From the NCBI GenBank assembly GCA_017461285.1, contig JAFTYS010000026.1, positions 1-64,000 on the forward strand: a stretch of 64,000 bases of DNA. Reading direction: 5' to 3'. A program made the position numbers and the translations under genes. The first letter of the stretch is position 1. Each line of letters begins with the position of its first letter. This DNA comes from Bacteroidales bacterium. Lineage in GTDB: Bacteria; Bacteroidota; Bacteroidia; Bacteroidales; UBA932. Shown piece after piece: positions 47,195 to 57,336 of the stretch. The notes beneath the pieces are model-generated. The model made no database searches. It worked only from the letters and a program-made list of their open reading frames with translations, and was not told where the DNA came from.

Positions 47195-49210
47195 CTAGAA
47201 CATGGCTTTAACCTGATTATAGACATTCTGAGCAGTGAAGCCAAGCTTCTCATCAAGCACCTTGTAAGGAGCTGAGAAACCGAAGCTTTCGAGACCGAAT
47301 ACCTTTCCGTTGCATCCAACGAGACCCTCGAGGTTGACAGGAAGACCTGCTGTAAGACCGAAGATCTTCGCTCCGCAAGGGAGGACTGCCTGCTGGTACT
47401 CCTTAGGCTGGGTGCGGAAGAGTCCTTCTGAAGGGCAGCTTACGATGCGCACCTTGAGGCCGTCTTCACGGAGGAGGGCTGCACCTGCAACGAGGGTAGC
47501 GACCTCAGAACCAGATGCCACGAGGATTACGTCAGGATTTTCCTCTGAACCTGCAACGACGTATGCGCCCTTTTCTGCCTGGGTATAGTCGTTTCCTTCA
47601 GGAAGCTGCTCGATGTTCTGGCGTGAGAAGATGAGGGCAGTAGGAGTATCGACGTTCTCCATCGCCATCTTCCAGCACTGCGTTGTCTCGACCGAGTCTG
47701 CAGGACGGAGCACGAGAACCGAGTTCTTTCCATGGTGGTTCTTGAGCTTCTCCATGAGGCGGATCTGTGCCTCCTGCTCTACCGGCTCGTGAGTAGGGCC
47801 GTCTTCACCTACGCGGAATGCGTCATGTGTCCAGATGAACTTCACAGGGAGCTCCATGAGGGCAGCCATGCGCACCGCTGGCTTCATGTAGTCAGAGAAC
47901 ACGAAGAATGTACCGCAAGCCGCGATCACACCGCCGTGGAGAGCCATACCGATGCAGCAGCATGCCATTGTGAGCTCTGCGACACCTGCCTGGAAGAATG
48001 CTCCACTGAAGTCGCCTGATGTGAATGCCTTGGTTTCCTTGAGGAATCCGTCTGTCTTGTCTGAGTTAGAGAGGTCGGCCGATGCGCAGACCATGTTAGG
48101 AACCTGCTTTGCAAGCTGGCTGAGAACGGCTGCAGATGCGTTTCTTGTAGCATCGCCGGCCTTCTGCTGCACTGCAGACCAGTCTACCTTAGGAGCAGCT
48201 CCGCTGAACCACTCTGCCTGTGCGGCAGCCTTTTCAGGATTTGCTTCAGCCCATGCCTTCTCCTCAGCATAACGCTCTGCAACCACTGCCTTGAGCTCTT
48301 CAGCACGCTTTGCGTAAAGAGCCTTCACTTCGTCGAAGATCACGAAAGGATTCTCAGGATCGCCGCCGAGGTTCGCCACAGTGTTCTTGAAAGCGTCGCC
48401 GCCGAGAGGCGCGCCGTGGGTCTTGCAGTTGCGCTCGTATGACGAGCCGTCAGCCTTGAGGGCACCCTTGCCCATCACGCACTTTCCGATGATGAGGACA
48501 GGACGGTCGCTTACGGTCTTTGCCTCGTCGAGAGCTGCGCGGATCTGGTCGCAGTCGTTACCGTTGATGGTGATGACATGCCATCCCCATGCGCGGTACT
48601 TCATCTCTGTGTCTTCGGTCATCACCTCGCCGCACTCTGTAGAGAGCTGGATGTCGTTCGAGTCGTAGAACATCACGAGGTTGCCGAGGCCGAGGTGGCC
48701 TGCTATGCGGCCTGCACCCTGAGATATCTCCTCCTGTACGCCGCCGTCAGAAATATATGCATAAATTGTCTCCTTTGCGAAGGTAGGGTTTCCGGTGCGG
48801 GCTGCAAGGAACTTGGCAGCGATCGCCGCTCCCACTGCGAACACATGACCCTGTCCGAGAGGACCTGATGTATTCTCGATTCCGCGCATGATGTCCACTT
48901 CTGGGTGGCCAGGAGTCGGAGACTCCCACTGGCGGAGCTGCTGGAGCTCTTCAAGAGAGAACTTGCCTGCGAGAGCAAGCTGCGAATAAAGCATCGGTGC
49001 CATGTGGCCCGGGTCAAGGAAGAAACGGTCACGGCCTTCCCACTTAGGGTTTTCCGGGTCATACTGGAGATACTCCGAATAGAGCACGTTGATGAAGTCT
49101 GCTCCTCCCATGGCTCCGCCAGGATGTCCCGACTTCGCTTTTTCCACCATTGAGGCTGCGAGAATTCTGATATTGTCCGCAGCCATGTTCATAACTTTCT
49201 TGTCGTTCAT
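47195..49210 (-). CDS. tkt: Transketolase
   Basis: A 671-residue cytoplasmic enzyme of the non-oxidative pentose phosphate pathway, which moves two-carbon units between sugar phosphates. Motifs are GHPGGAMGGADF, DPGHMAPMLYS, the thiamine diphosphate site ISDGGVQEEIS (the GDG motif is varied to SDG), HEPVEQEAQIRLME and GEDGPTHEPVE in the pyrimidine domain, and a C-terminal domain. The usual length is about 670. It would process xylulose 5-phosphate from the xylan genes downstream. It is divergent from the sugar symporter, with a 205-base shared upstream region. Confidence 0.95.
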   Translation of the reverse strand: MNDKKVMNMAADNIRILAASMVEKAKSGHPGGAMGGADFINVLYSEYLQYDPENPKWEGRDRFFLDPGHMAPMLYSQLALAGKFSLEELQQLRQWESPTPGHPEVDIMRGIENTSGPLGQGHVFAVGAAIAAKFLAARTGNPTFAKETIYAYISDGGVQEEISQGAGRIAGHLGLGNLVMFYDSNDIQLSTECGEVMTEDTEMKYRAWGWHVITINGNDCDQIRAALDEAKTVSDRPVLIIGKCVMGKGALKADGSSYERNCKTHGAPLGGDAFKNTVANLGGDPENPFVIFDEVKALYAKRAEELKAVVAERYAEEKAWAEANPEKAAAQAEWFSGAAPKVDWSAVQQKAGDATRNASAAVLSQLAKQVPNMVCASADLSNSDKTDGFLKETKAFTSGDFSGAFFQAGVAELTMACCCIGMALHGGVIAACGTFFVFSDYMKPAVRMAALMELPVKFIWTHDAFRVGEDGPTHEPVEQEAQIRLMEKLKNHHGKNSVLVLRPADSVETTQCWKMAMENVDTPTALIFSRQNIEQLPEGNDYTQAEKGAYVVAGSEENPDVILVASGSEVATLVAGAALLREDGLKVRIVSCPSEGLFRTQPKEYQQAVLPCGAKIFGLTAGLPVNLEGLVGCNGKVFGLESFGFSAPYKVLDEKLGFTAQNVYNQVKAMF

Positions 49211-49372
49211 GTTATTATAATTAGGATTAGTTTAGTTACATGTATTTTAAAAATCGAATAAAGATAAGCATTTTCTTCGACTTTCTAAACAGATTCCATC
49301 GATGAATGGCCAAATGTTACATTATTGATATAAAATGAAATCATTCTTGGCAGACTAACAAATAAAAATGCA

Positions 49373-49380
49373 TAACTTTG
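49373..49380 (+). promoter_or_regulatory. Promoter box for the xylan-use operon
   Basis: TAACTTTG, with a TTG 23 bases upstream (49347-49349). The symporter ATG is 35 bases downstream. The spacing is a little long. Confidence 0.45.
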
Positions 49381-49415
49381 TATGAAGAAGAATATAATAG
49401 CTAAAACTAAATACC

Positions 49416-50837
49416 ATGGCACAGAACAACAATGCAAATGAAGCTAAAGGCTTCTACAAGCTTTCATGGATTCAGCGCATCGGCTTCGGCAGCGGAGACA
49501 TGGCGCAGAACCTCATCTACCAGACAGTCAGCATCTGGCTGCTCTTCTTCTACACCAATGTATACGGCATCAGCCCGGGCGCAGCTGCCCTGATGTTCCT
49601 TGTGGTGCGTCTGGTGGACGTATTGTGGGACCCTATCGTAGGAGCATTCGTGGACAAGAGCAACCCTAAATGGGGAAAATACCGTTCATGGCTGATCCTC
49701 GGAGGTATTCCGCTCGCAGGACTTGCAATCCTCTGCTTCTGGAACCAGTTCAGCGGTTCCCTCGTATATGCCTATATTACATATGTAGGAATGAGCATGT
49801 GCTACACTTTGGTTAATGTCCCTTACGGAGCGCTCAACTCTTCTCTTACAAGAGACACAGAGGAGATCACAGTCCTCACTTCGACCAGAATGTTCATGGC
49901 CAACCTCGGCGCCCTCATAGTGAAGTCACTTCCTATGGTTCTCGCGATCTTCGCGCCTATGGCTGCTGACGGCACGGCTATCATCGACAAGCCTGAATCG
50001 GCTTCAGCATGGTTCATCACAATGGCGATCTTCGCGCTTGCCGGACTCGCACTCCTCGTGTTCTGCTTTGCGCAGTGCAAGGAAAGAGTGGTGATGGATG
50101 CGAAGGAGTCGGAGAATGTGAAGGTAAGCGACCTCTGGATGGAGTTCCTCCGCAACAGGCCTTTGAGAGTCCTCGCATTCTTCTTCATCACTGCTTTCGC
50201 AATGATGAGCATCGGAAATGCCGCTGACGCATATTTCATGACATATAACGTAGGTGCGACTCCTGTGATGACGACAGCATTCATGTGGCTCGGCACCATC
50301 CCTGCATTCATCTTCATGCCTCTCGTTCCAGCAATCAAGCGCAAGATCGGAAAGAAAGGAATGTTCTACCTCTTCCTCGGAACAGCGGTAGTGGGCATGG
50401 CGATGATGTACACATTCGTACAGGTCGAGGCTCTTAAGCAGTTCTGGCTCCTCTGCATCGCGCAGTTCGTGAAGAGCACAGGTATCATCGTGGCGACAGG
50501 CTACATGTGGGCCCTCGTTCCTGAAGTGGTCTCATACGGCGAGTACACATCAGGAAAGCGTATCGCAGGTATCGTCAACGCCCTTACAGGCATCTTCTTC
50601 AAGGCCGGCATGGCACTCGGCGGAGTGGTTCCGGGCCTCGTGCTTTCAATCGTGAAGTTCGATGCAGCACTTCCTCAGCAGACAGCGCTTGCAGAGCAGG
50701 GTATCCTCTGGCTCGTATGCGTAATCCCTGCAGTCCTCCTCCTTCTCGCTATGTTCATAATCTCGAAATACGAGCTTGAGGACGACGTGATCGACAAGAT
50801 CAACATGGAGATCGAAGAAAGGGTCAAGAACGCATAA
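49416..50837 (+). CDS. GPH-family sugar:cation symporter
   Basis: A 473-residue protein with about twelve transmembrane helices of the glycoside-pentoside-hexuronide (MelB/XynB-like) family. Characteristic motifs are GFGSGDMAQN near the start, RLVDVLWDPIVGAFVDKSNPKWGKYRSW (helix 2-3 loop), NVPYGALNSSLTRD and the C-terminal charged tail. Being followed directly by a GH10 lipoprotein gene and a GH43 enzyme, it most likely imports xylo-oligosaccharides or glucuronylated xylose chains. The substrate is inferred from context. Transcribed with the next two genes; 17 bases to the GH10 start. Confidence 0.92.
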   Translation: MAQNNNANEAKGFYKLSWIQRIGFGSGDMAQNLIYQTVSIWLLFFYTNVYGISPGAAALMFLVVRLVDVLWDPIVGAFVDKSNPKWGKYRSWLILGGIPLAGLAILCFWNQFSGSLVYAYITYVGMSMCYTLVNVPYGALNSSLTRDTEEITVLTSTRMFMANLGALIVKSLPMVLAIFAPMAADGTAIIDKPESASAWFITMAIFALAGLALLVFCFAQCKERVVMDAKESENVKVSDLWMEFLRNRPLRVLAFFFITAFAMMSIGNAADAYFMTYNVGATPVMTTAFMWLGTIPAFIFMPLVPAIKRKIGKKGMFYLFLGTAVVGMAMMYTFVQVEALKQFWLLCIAQFVKSTGIIVATGYMWALVPEVVSYGEYTSGKRIAGIVNALTGIFFKAGMALGGVVPGLVLSIVKFDAALPQQTALAEQGILWLVCVIPAVLLLLAMFIISKYELEDDVIDKINMEIEERVKNA

Positions 50838-50854
50838 GCCATTGACACACAGCC

Positions 50855-51937
50855 ATGAAAAGAATTTCAATAATCGCCGCGATCCTGGCGACAGTATCCT
50901 GCAGTGCACCTGCAGAGAAAGGCCTGAAGGACGTCTTCGCTGACAAGTTCTACATCGGAGCCGCAATCAACGAGGATGAGATCCGCGGAACAGACACAGA
51001 AGGAGTAGAGATCCTCAAGAAGCATTTCAGTTCCATCGTTGCAGAGAACTGCATGAAGTCTGAAGAAATCCACCCTGAAGAAGGAGTATACAACTTCGAG
51101 CTTGCCGACAAGTTCGTTGAGTTCGGTGAAGCGAACGACATGTTCATCATAGGCCACTGCCTCATATGGCACTCGCAGCTCGCTCCTTGGTTCCCATACG
51201 ACGACAAGGGCGAACTTGTGAGCCCCGAAGTCCTCAAGCAGAGGATGAAGGACCACATAACCACCATCGTGACACGCTACAAGGGCAGAGTCAACGGTTG
51301 GGACGTGGTGAACGAGGCGATCGTGGAGGACGGCTCATACAGGAACAGCCCGTTCTACCAGATCCTCGGCGAGGAGTTCATCCCGCTCGCATTCCAGTAT
51401 GCCCACGAGGCTGACCCTGATGCAGAGCTTTACCTGAACGACTACGGAATGAACGTGAAGGGAAGACGCGAGACATATGTGAAGATCATCAAGGATCTCC
51501 AGGCACGCGGCCTGCGCATCGACGGCATCGGAATGCAGGGGCATATGGGAATGGACTATCCTGATTTCGGAGAATTCGAGGAAAGCCTTCTCGCATATGC
51601 AGGCACAGGCATCAACGTTATGATCACAGAGTGGGACATGTCCGCGATCCCTACCGTAAACACAGGAGCGAACGTAAGCGACACAGAGGCCTACAGGAAG
51701 GCTCTGGACCCTTACGCGGACGGACTTCCAGCAGAGGTTGCAGAAGAGTGGAACGCTCGCATGAAGACGTGCATGGACCTTTTCCTGAAGCATGCCGACG
51801 TGATCACAAGAGTGACCGCATGGGGCGTGAGCGACAACGATTCATGGAAGAACGACTGGCCGGTGGAAGGACGTACAGACTACCCTCTCCTCTTCGACCG
51901 CAACCTCGAACTCAAACCATTCCTTAAAGAATATTAG
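50855..51937 (+). CDS. GH10 endo-beta-1,4-xylanase lipoprotein
   Basis: A 360-residue single-domain GH10 enzyme. The lipobox VSC (Cys16) predicts attachment to the envelope. The acid/base Glu154 lies in WDVVNEAI and the nucleophile Glu259 in MITEWDM. The conserved [13 protein letters not shown] and WGVSDNDSW segments line the substrate cleft. It cuts xylan backbones to oligosaccharides that the upstream symporter and downstream GH43 enzyme would handle. The length equals a bare catalytic domain without a carbohydrate-binding module. Confidence 0.96.
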   Translation: MKRISIIAAILATVSCSAPAEKGLKDVFADKFYIGAAINEDEIRGTDTEGVEILKKHFSSIVAENCMKSEEIHPEEGVYNFELADKFVEFGEANDMFIIGHCLIWHSQLAPWFPYDDKGELVSPEVLKQRMKDHITTIVTRYKGRVNGWDVVNEAIVEDGSYRNSPFYQILGEEFIPLAFQYAHEADPDAELYLNDYGMNVKGRRETYVKIIKDLQARGLRIDGIGMQGHMGMDYPDFGEFEESLLAYAGTGINVMITEWDMSAIPTVNTGANVSDTEAYRKALDPYADGLPAEVAEEWNARMKTCMDLFLKHADVITRVTAWGVSDNDSWKNDWPVEGRTDYPLLFDRNLELKPFLKEY

Positions 51938-51985
51938 AGTTCAACAAGTTAGGAACTAATAATTAATGCACAAAAACAACAAAAC

Positions 51986-52966
51986 ATGAAGACACCTAAA
52001 AGATATCTGGTCCCTGAGGACTTTATGGCAGACCCATCGGTACACGTATGGGACGGCAAGATCTATATTTACCCTTCACACGACTGGGAACCTGAGGATT
52101 TCGTAGAGAACGACAACGGAGACCACTTCAACATGAAGGACTACCATGTGTTCAGCCTCGAGGGCAACGATCCTATGACAGCAGAGGTAACAGACCACGG
52201 CAAGGTTCTCGACGTTGCAGACATCCCATGGGCAGGACGCCAGCTCTGGGACTGCGAAGTGGCAAGAAAAGACGGAAAGTACTACATGTACTTCCCTCTC
52301 AAGGACAGGAACGACATCTTCCGTCTCGGAGTTGCCATCAGCGACAAGCCTGAAGGACCTTTCATCCCTCAGCCGGATCCTGTAAAGGGCAGCTACAGCA
52401 TCGACCCTGCCATCTTCGAGGAGGACGGAAACTATTACATGTATTTCGGAGGTCTTTGGGGCGGCCAGCTTCAGAGATACAAGGACAACAAGGCTCTCGA
52501 GTGCGCTTATCTTCCTGAAGGAAAGGAGCCTGCGCTTCCAGGACGAGTTGTACGTCTCAGCGAGGATATGCTCGGTTTCGCAGAGGATCCTAAGCCAATA
52601 GTCATTCTCGACGAGGAAGGCAAGCCTCTCACAGCTGACAACCCTTACAGATTCTTCGAGGCATCATGGATGCACAAGTACAACGGCAAGTACTATTTCT
52701 CATATTCGACAGGTGACACCCATTACCTTTGCTACGCGGTAGGTGACAACCCTTACGGACCTTTCACATACAAGGGCGTGATCATGACTCCGGTAGTGGG
52801 ATGGACAACTCACCACTCTATCGTCGAGTTCGGCGGAAAATGGTGGCTCTTCCATCATGACAGCGTTCCTTCAGGCGGAAAGACCTGGCTCAGGAGCCTC
52901 AAGGTCTGCGAGCTCAAGTACAATGAGGACGGTACGATCCAGCCTATCGAAGGTCTTGACGAGTAG
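51986..52966 (+). CDS. GH43 beta-xylosidase/arabinofuranosidase
   Basis: A 326-residue five-bladed propeller enzyme without a signal peptide, so probably cytoplasmic. The catalytic trio is visible: Asp16 (base, FMADPSVHV), Asp140 (pKa modulator, SIDPAIF) and Glu225 (acid, FFEASWM). It is similar to GH43 subfamily 1 enzymes. It lacks the C-terminal beta-sandwich of some beta-xylosidases. It would release xylose or arabinose from imported oligosaccharides. Last gene of the symporter-GH10-GH43 unit; locus C terminator follows. Confidence 0.93.
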   Translation: MKTPKRYLVPEDFMADPSVHVWDGKIYIYPSHDWEPEDFVENDNGDHFNMKDYHVFSLEGNDPMTAEVTDHGKVLDVADIPWAGRQLWDCEVARKDGKYYMYFPLKDRNDIFRLGVAISDKPEGPFIPQPDPVKGSYSIDPAIFEEDGNYYMYFGGLWGGQLQRYKDNKALECAYLPEGKEPALPGRVVRLSEDMLGFAEDPKPIVILDEEGKPLTADNPYRFFEASWMHKYNGKYYFSYSTGDTHYLCYAVGDNPYGPFTYKGVIMTPVVGWTTHHSIVEFGGKWWLFHHDSVPSGGKTWLRSLKVCELKYNEDGTIQPIEGLDE

Positions 52967-52978
52967 TCTGCACCGATT

Positions 52979-53081
52979 ATAAAACAAGCCGGTATTGATT
53001 ACAGTGACCCCCTCCTGCCTGCGGCAGGGTCCCCCTAGCCGGGGGTGGCATGTCACTTACATCAATACCGGCTTGTTTTAT
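52979..53081. terminator. Terminator with REP-like element in its loop (locus C)
   Basis: 21-base perfectly paired arms (52979-52999 and 53061-53081, AACAAGCCGGTATTGAT) around a 61-base loop with an extra inner pair AGTGAC/GTCACT and GC-rich core (CCCCCTCCTGCCTGCGG). It lies between the convergent GH43 (+) and uxuA (-) genes. Confidence 0.75.
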
Positions 53082-53108
53082 TTATACTGTCTACTCGTAT
53101 TATACTCT

Positions 53109-54338
53109 CTACTGATAGAAGCCGGTCAGTCGGTATGGGAGGTTGAGCTCGCGGTCGACTGTTGCGAGGATGCCCTGGACCTGTCCCATTGCGAACATTC
53201 TGCCGAGGAAGGAATAGCCTGCGTTATAGCCTTTGTCTCCGTCTCCGAGCATGGTCATTCCATGGTCGACACGCATCGGAAGGGCCGGATTCTCTTTCTC
53301 GAAGATGCGTACAAGCTCGATGATGTCCGCACGCCCGCCGAGGTGGCTGGCTTCGGTGAAGTCTCCGTTTTCGAATATATGGCAAGAGCGCAGATGGACG
53401 AAATGGGTACGCGAAGCGTATTTGCGGGCCATTTCCACGACATTGTTCTGCGCGCCGGCAGACAATGATCCTGCGCAGAAGGTCAGGCCGTTATGAGGAT
53501 TGTCGACTGCTCCCAGGAACCATTCGATGTCCTCGTCCGATGTCACGATGCGCGGAAGGCCGAGCACAGGGAACGGAGGGTCGTCAGGATGGACGCACAT
53601 GTTCATTCCGCATTCTTCGCAGACCGGCATGATGGCCGAAAGGAAGTAGCGCATATTCTCGCGAAGCTGGTCTTTTGTGATGCCGTCGTAGAGGGAGAGA
53701 AGCTGGCGGAAGAGCTCGATCGGGTGCTCGTCGTCTTCGCGGATATTGCCGCTGACGAAGCCCTGGGTCTTCACGATTATGTTCTCGACAAGCTTGTGCT
53801 CCCCTTCCGGAGTCATCTTCGCGCGGAGTTCCTCGACTTCCGCAAGGATATCGCGCTCGACTTCAAGACCTGGAACCTTGAAGGCCGCCCATTCTTCCTT
53901 CGCGCCTTCCCTACCTACTATATATATGTCGAAATAGGCGAATTCAGAGTAGGAGAAGTAGAGGTTTGTCGTGCCGTTAGGATTCGGGTGGTCAAGGTCT
54001 GTACGGGCCCAGTCCAGTACCGGCATGAAGTTATAGCAGATGGTATGTATGCCTTCTGCTGAAAGGTTGCGGAGGCTCTGCCTGTAGTTCTCTATCAGCT
54101 GGTCACGGTCTGCTCCTCCATACTTTATGCTCTCACATACAGGTAGACTTTCCACAACAGACCATCTCATGCCGTAGCTTTCTATGTATTCGCGCAGATC
54201 GCGTATCTTTTCACGTGTCCACACTTCACCGTTAGGAACATCGTGCAGCGCCGTCACGATGCCTTCTACTCCGATTTCCCTTAACATGGCAAGAGTGATC
54301 TTATCCTTCTTGCCGAACCATCTCCATGTTCTTTCCAT
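53109..54338 (-). CDS. uxuA: Mannonate dehydratase
   Basis: A 409-residue TIM-barrel enzyme converting D-mannonate to 2-keto-3-deoxygluconate in glucuronate catabolism. It begins with the typical MERTWRWFGKKDKITLAMLREIGVEGIVTALHDVP. Metal ligands are seen in MNMCVHPDDPP, FCAGSLSAG, VHLRSCHIF and MRVDHGMTM. It is slightly longer than the E. coli enzyme (394). It is divergent from the esterase-SDR-DJ-1 group, with 88 bases between starts, and is likely co-regulated with the mannonate oxidoreductase-like SDR at 55889. Confidence 0.95.
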   Translation of the reverse strand: MERTWRWFGKKDKITLAMLREIGVEGIVTALHDVPNGEVWTREKIRDLREYIESYGMRWSVVESLPVCESIKYGGADRDQLIENYRQSLRNLSAEGIHTICYNFMPVLDWARTDLDHPNPNGTTNLYFSYSEFAYFDIYIVGREGAKEEWAAFKVPGLEVERDILAEVEELRAKMTPEGEHKLVENIIVKTQGFVSGNIREDDEHPIELFRQLLSLYDGITKDQLRENMRYFLSAIMPVCEECGMNMCVHPDDPPFPVLGLPRIVTSDEDIEWFLGAVDNPHNGLTFCAGSLSAGAQNNVVEMARKYASRTHFVHLRSCHIFENGDFTEASHLGGRADIIELVRIFEKENPALPMRVDHGMTMLGDGDKGYNAGYSFLGRMFAMGQVQGILATVDRELNLPYRLTGFYQ

Positions 54339-54426
54339 ATTGTACGATTAATCTCCCCAAAATTACAAGTTTTTTATTAAATTTGTATGATTTAACGGAA
54401 GATTAACACTGAAACTGATATATACA

Positions 54427-55875
54427 ATGAAAAGAATCATCACAATCATCCTCCTTGCCTGCATGTGCTTGGCTGCGGAGGCAAAACTTACCCTTTCAAG
54501 CTTATGCAGCGACGGAATGGTGCTGCAGCAGAAGACAGAGGCCGCAATCTGGGGATTTGCAACGCCTGGCGCACAGATCAGCGTAACGACTTCATGGGAC
54601 GGGAAGACCTATCGTGCGAAGGCTGATGCTGACGGAAGATGGACTGCAAAGGTTGCGACTCCGGCAGCAAGCTACAAGCCGTACACAGTCACTGTAAAGG
54701 GCGACGGTTCAAGCCTCAAGATAAACGACGTTCTCGTCGGAGAAGTATGGCTTGCTTCCGGACAGAGCAATATGGAGATGCCGATGAAGGGTTTCTACAA
54801 CTGCCCTGTGGAAAATGCCCAGGCATACATCTGCGCCCCTGCGGCAAAGGAGAAGATCAGGATGTTCACGATACGCCCGACCCAGTCTTACGAGCCTCTC
54901 GACAATGCAGACGACAGCAGATGGGAAGGTGCGGAACCATCTACCATACAGTGGATGAGCGCGACTGCATATTTCTTCGCGCACCAGCTGAACAGGATGC
55001 TTGACGTTCCTGTCGGCATCGTTTCAATCGCCTATGGCGGCGCACGCGTCGAGAGCTGGACTCCGAAGGAAATCCTCGAGACTTATCCGGACGAAAACCT
55101 TGACAAGGCCCATATCGAGGCCATGACACACTACCACAGGCCATATCTGGCATACAACGCGATGCTTAATCCTGTAAAGGGTTATACCATCAAGGGATTC
55201 ATCTGGTACCAGGGATGCTCTAACGTGGGCTTCCACGAGCAGTTCGTTGAGCGCATGGGCAATATGGTAAGCCATTGGAGAGAGTGCTGGAACGATACAG
55301 AGGCAGAACTTCCGTTCTATATGGTGGAGATCGCTCCATACCGCTACAAGCCAGAAACCGCAGTCAGCTACGCTTCCCTGCTCCGTCAGGCGCAGCATGA
55401 TGCCGCGAAGGCTATTCCTAACAGCGCAATCGTCGTTACCAACGACCTCGTGGAGAGCTACGAGAAGGACAACATCCATCCTGCGAAGAAGTTCGAGGTG
55501 GGCGACAGGCTTGCACGTCTTGCCCTCAACCGCGACTACGGATTCGACGCTGTAGCATGCTACAGTCCTGAAGCTGTGAGATGCTATAACTACAGAGACC
55601 TGCCGAACGAGCTCGCTGTGGAGTTCACGAACATGGACAACGGCATCAGCAGATGGATGGAGATCGAGGGACTCGAAGTGGCAGGCAGCGAAGGCATATT
55701 CTATCCTGTCACTTACGCATATTTCGAATATGAGCCTAAGGTATTGAGGATCAGATGCGAGAAGGTATGGGACCCATGCGAGGTACGTTACGGCTGGGGA
55801 GACTTCAACCCTGGCAACCTCAAGAACTCTGACGGCATGCCGGTAGCTCCGTTCTGGATCAAGTTGGACAAATAA
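54427..55875 (+). CDS. Sialate O-acetylesterase-type SGNH hydrolase
   Basis: A 482-residue exported esterase: signal peptide ending near AAEAK, then an N-terminal beta domain. The SGNH catalytic domain carries Ser114 in WLASGQSNMEMPM and a late His in ENDN-IHPAKKFEVGDRLA-type context (residues about 355-370). Family relatives remove acetyl groups from sialic acid or from xylan. Given the neighbouring xylan and glucuronate genes, deacetylation of acetylated glucuronoxylan is the likelier role; this is inference. The SDR gene follows after 13 bases, so the two are co-transcribed. Confidence 0.88.
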   Translation: MKRIITIILLACMCLAAEAKLTLSSLCSDGMVLQQKTEAAIWGFATPGAQISVTTSWDGKTYRAKADADGRWTAKVATPAASYKPYTVTVKGDGSSLKINDVLVGEVWLASGQSNMEMPMKGFYNCPVENAQAYICAPAAKEKIRMFTIRPTQSYEPLDNADDSRWEGAEPSTIQWMSATAYFFAHQLNRMLDVPVGIVSIAYGGARVESWTPKEILETYPDENLDKAHIEAMTHYHRPYLAYNAMLNPVKGYTIKGFIWYQGCSNVGFHEQFVERMGNMVSHWRECWNDTEAELPFYMVEIAPYRYKPETAVSYASLLRQAQHDAAKAIPNSAIVVTNDLVESYEKDNIHPAKKFEVGDRLARLALNRDYGFDAVACYSPEAVRCYNYRDLPNELAVEFTNMDNGISRWMEIEGLEVAGSEGIFYPVTYAYFEYEPKVLRIRCEKVWDPCEVRYGWGDFNPGNLKNSDGMPVAPFWIKLDK

Positions 55876-55888
55876 ATGAGATAGACAT

Positions 55889-56701
55889 ATGAACAAGCTT
55901 TTTGACATTACAGGAAAAGTCGTTGTGATTACCGGAGGTACAGGCATCCTCGGTAAGGCAATCGCAAAGTATCTGGCGCTCGAGGGTGCCAAGGTGGTGA
56001 TTCTCGGCCGCAGGGCTGAAGCCGGAGAGGCTATCGTTGCCGACATCAAGGCAGCAGGCGGAGAGGCGATGTTCCTCAAGACCGATGTGATGAACCAGGA
56101 GGTTCTCGAGCAGAATCTTGCGGACATCGTAGCAGCTTACGGCCGCGTGGATTCGCTCCTCAACGCCGCAGGCGGAAACATGCCGGGAGCTACGATCGCT
56201 CCGACAGGAACATTCTTCGACCTCAAGCCGGAGGAATTCCAGAAGGTGCTTGACCTCAACCTCACAGGAACCGTGATCCCGTCACAGGTGTTCCTGAAGC
56301 AGATGGTGGAGCAGGGAGAAGGAACGATAGTGAACTTCTCAAGCATGGCGGCCTTCCGCCCTATGACACGTGTGGCAGGCTATGCCGCAGCCAAGGCAGG
56401 CATCAGCAACTTCACGGCATTCCTCGCTACAGAGGTCGCGAAGAAGTTCGGAGAGAAGATCCGCGTCAATGCGATAGCTCCGGGATTCTTCCTCACAGAG
56501 CAGAACCGCACACTTCTTACAAATCCTGACGGTTCATGGACACAGAGAGGTGCCGACGTGATCCGCCAGACTCCGTTCGGACGCATGGGCGAGCCGGAAG
56601 AGCTTTGCGGAACCATCCATTACCTCATCAGCGACGCATCGAAGTTCGTTACAGGAACTGTCGCTGTCGTGGACGGAGGATTCAACACATTCGCAATGTA
56701 G
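55889..56701 (+). CDS. SDR oxidoreductase, probable D-mannonate oxidoreductase
   Basis: 270 residues. The classical SDR nucleotide site ITGGTGILGKAIAK, NAAGGNMPGA, the catalytic Ser in VNFSSMAAF, YAAAKAG (Tyr-x3-Lys) and the C-terminal VVDGGFNTFAM are present. Relatives beside uxuA interconvert fructuronate and mannonate, the step before mannonate dehydratase. The proximity to uxuA (53109) supports this role. The product fits cytoplasmic glucuronate catabolism with the xylan genes. Confidence 0.88.
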   Translation: MNKLFDITGKVVVITGGTGILGKAIAKYLALEGAKVVILGRRAEAGEAIVADIKAAGGEAMFLKTDVMNQEVLEQNLADIVAAYGRVDSLLNAAGGNMPGATIAPTGTFFDLKPEEFQKVLDLNLTGTVIPSQVFLKQMVEQGEGTIVNFSSMAAFRPMTRVAGYAAAKAGISNFTAFLATEVAKKFGEKIRVNAIAPGFFLTEQNRTLLTNPDGSWTQRGADVIRQTPFGRMGEPEELCGTIHYLISDASKFVTGTVAVVDGGFNTFAM

Positions 56702-56707
56702 TCTGAC

Positions 56708-57283
56708 ATGAAAGGAGTATACGTATTTCTGGCCGACGGCTTCGAGGTTTCCGAAGCCCTTACGACCGTGAACATGCTTCGCAGAGGCGGAGTGAATGTC
56801 AAGACCGTATCAATCTATGACGACAGGATCGTCACAAGTTCAAACAGGATTCCGGTCGTGGCCGACATGGCTTTCGGAGAATTCAGGGCATCGACTTCGT
56901 TCGGTCCATGCCTTCCTTCGGATGTGATGATATTTCCTGGCGGAATGCCGGGTTCGTCGAACCTTGCGGCATTCGGCAAGCTGATGGACATCATGCAGCA
57001 GCATTACACAGAAGGTGGCACTCTTGCAGCCATCTGTGCAGCACCAAGCGTCGTATTGAGTCTTCTTCCTGATCTTCAGGGCAAGAGGATGACATGCTAC
57101 GACGGCTTCGAAGAGGCTCTGACCGCCAAAGGAGCTGAGTATGTCAAGGAAGGCGTCGTAACCGACGGCCAGCTCATTACCGGACGCGGTCCGGGCTGGG
57201 CCGTCGACTTCGGCCTGGCGATCCTGGCCAAACTCAAAGGCCAGGAAGTCGCCGACAAAGTCAAGGCAGGTCTGATGCTGTAA
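56708..57283 (+). CDS. DJ-1/PfpI family protein (YajL-like)
   Basis: A 191-residue flavodoxin-like protein. The nucleophile Cys110 lies in AAICAAPSVV, and an N-terminal conserved Glu13 in ADGFEVSEAL is the usual partner of that Cys. Members act as deglycases, glyoxalases or redox-linked chaperones; the exact activity is debated. It begins 6 bases after the SDR gene, so it ends that transcript, closed by the terminator at 57337. Confidence 0.92.
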   Translation: MKGVYVFLADGFEVSEALTTVNMLRRGGVNVKTVSIYDDRIVTSSNRIPVVADMAFGEFRASTSFGPCLPSDVMIFPGGMPGSSNLAAFGKLMDIMQQHYTEGGTLAAICAAPSVVLSLLPDLQGKRMTCYDGFEEALTAKGAEYVKEGVVTDGQLITGRGPGWAVDFGLAILAKLKGQEVADKVKAGLML

Positions 57284-57336
57284 CCGTAATTCTGTTTCAG
57301 AATAATAAAAAACGGAAAAAAGAATAAAAAAAAGAA

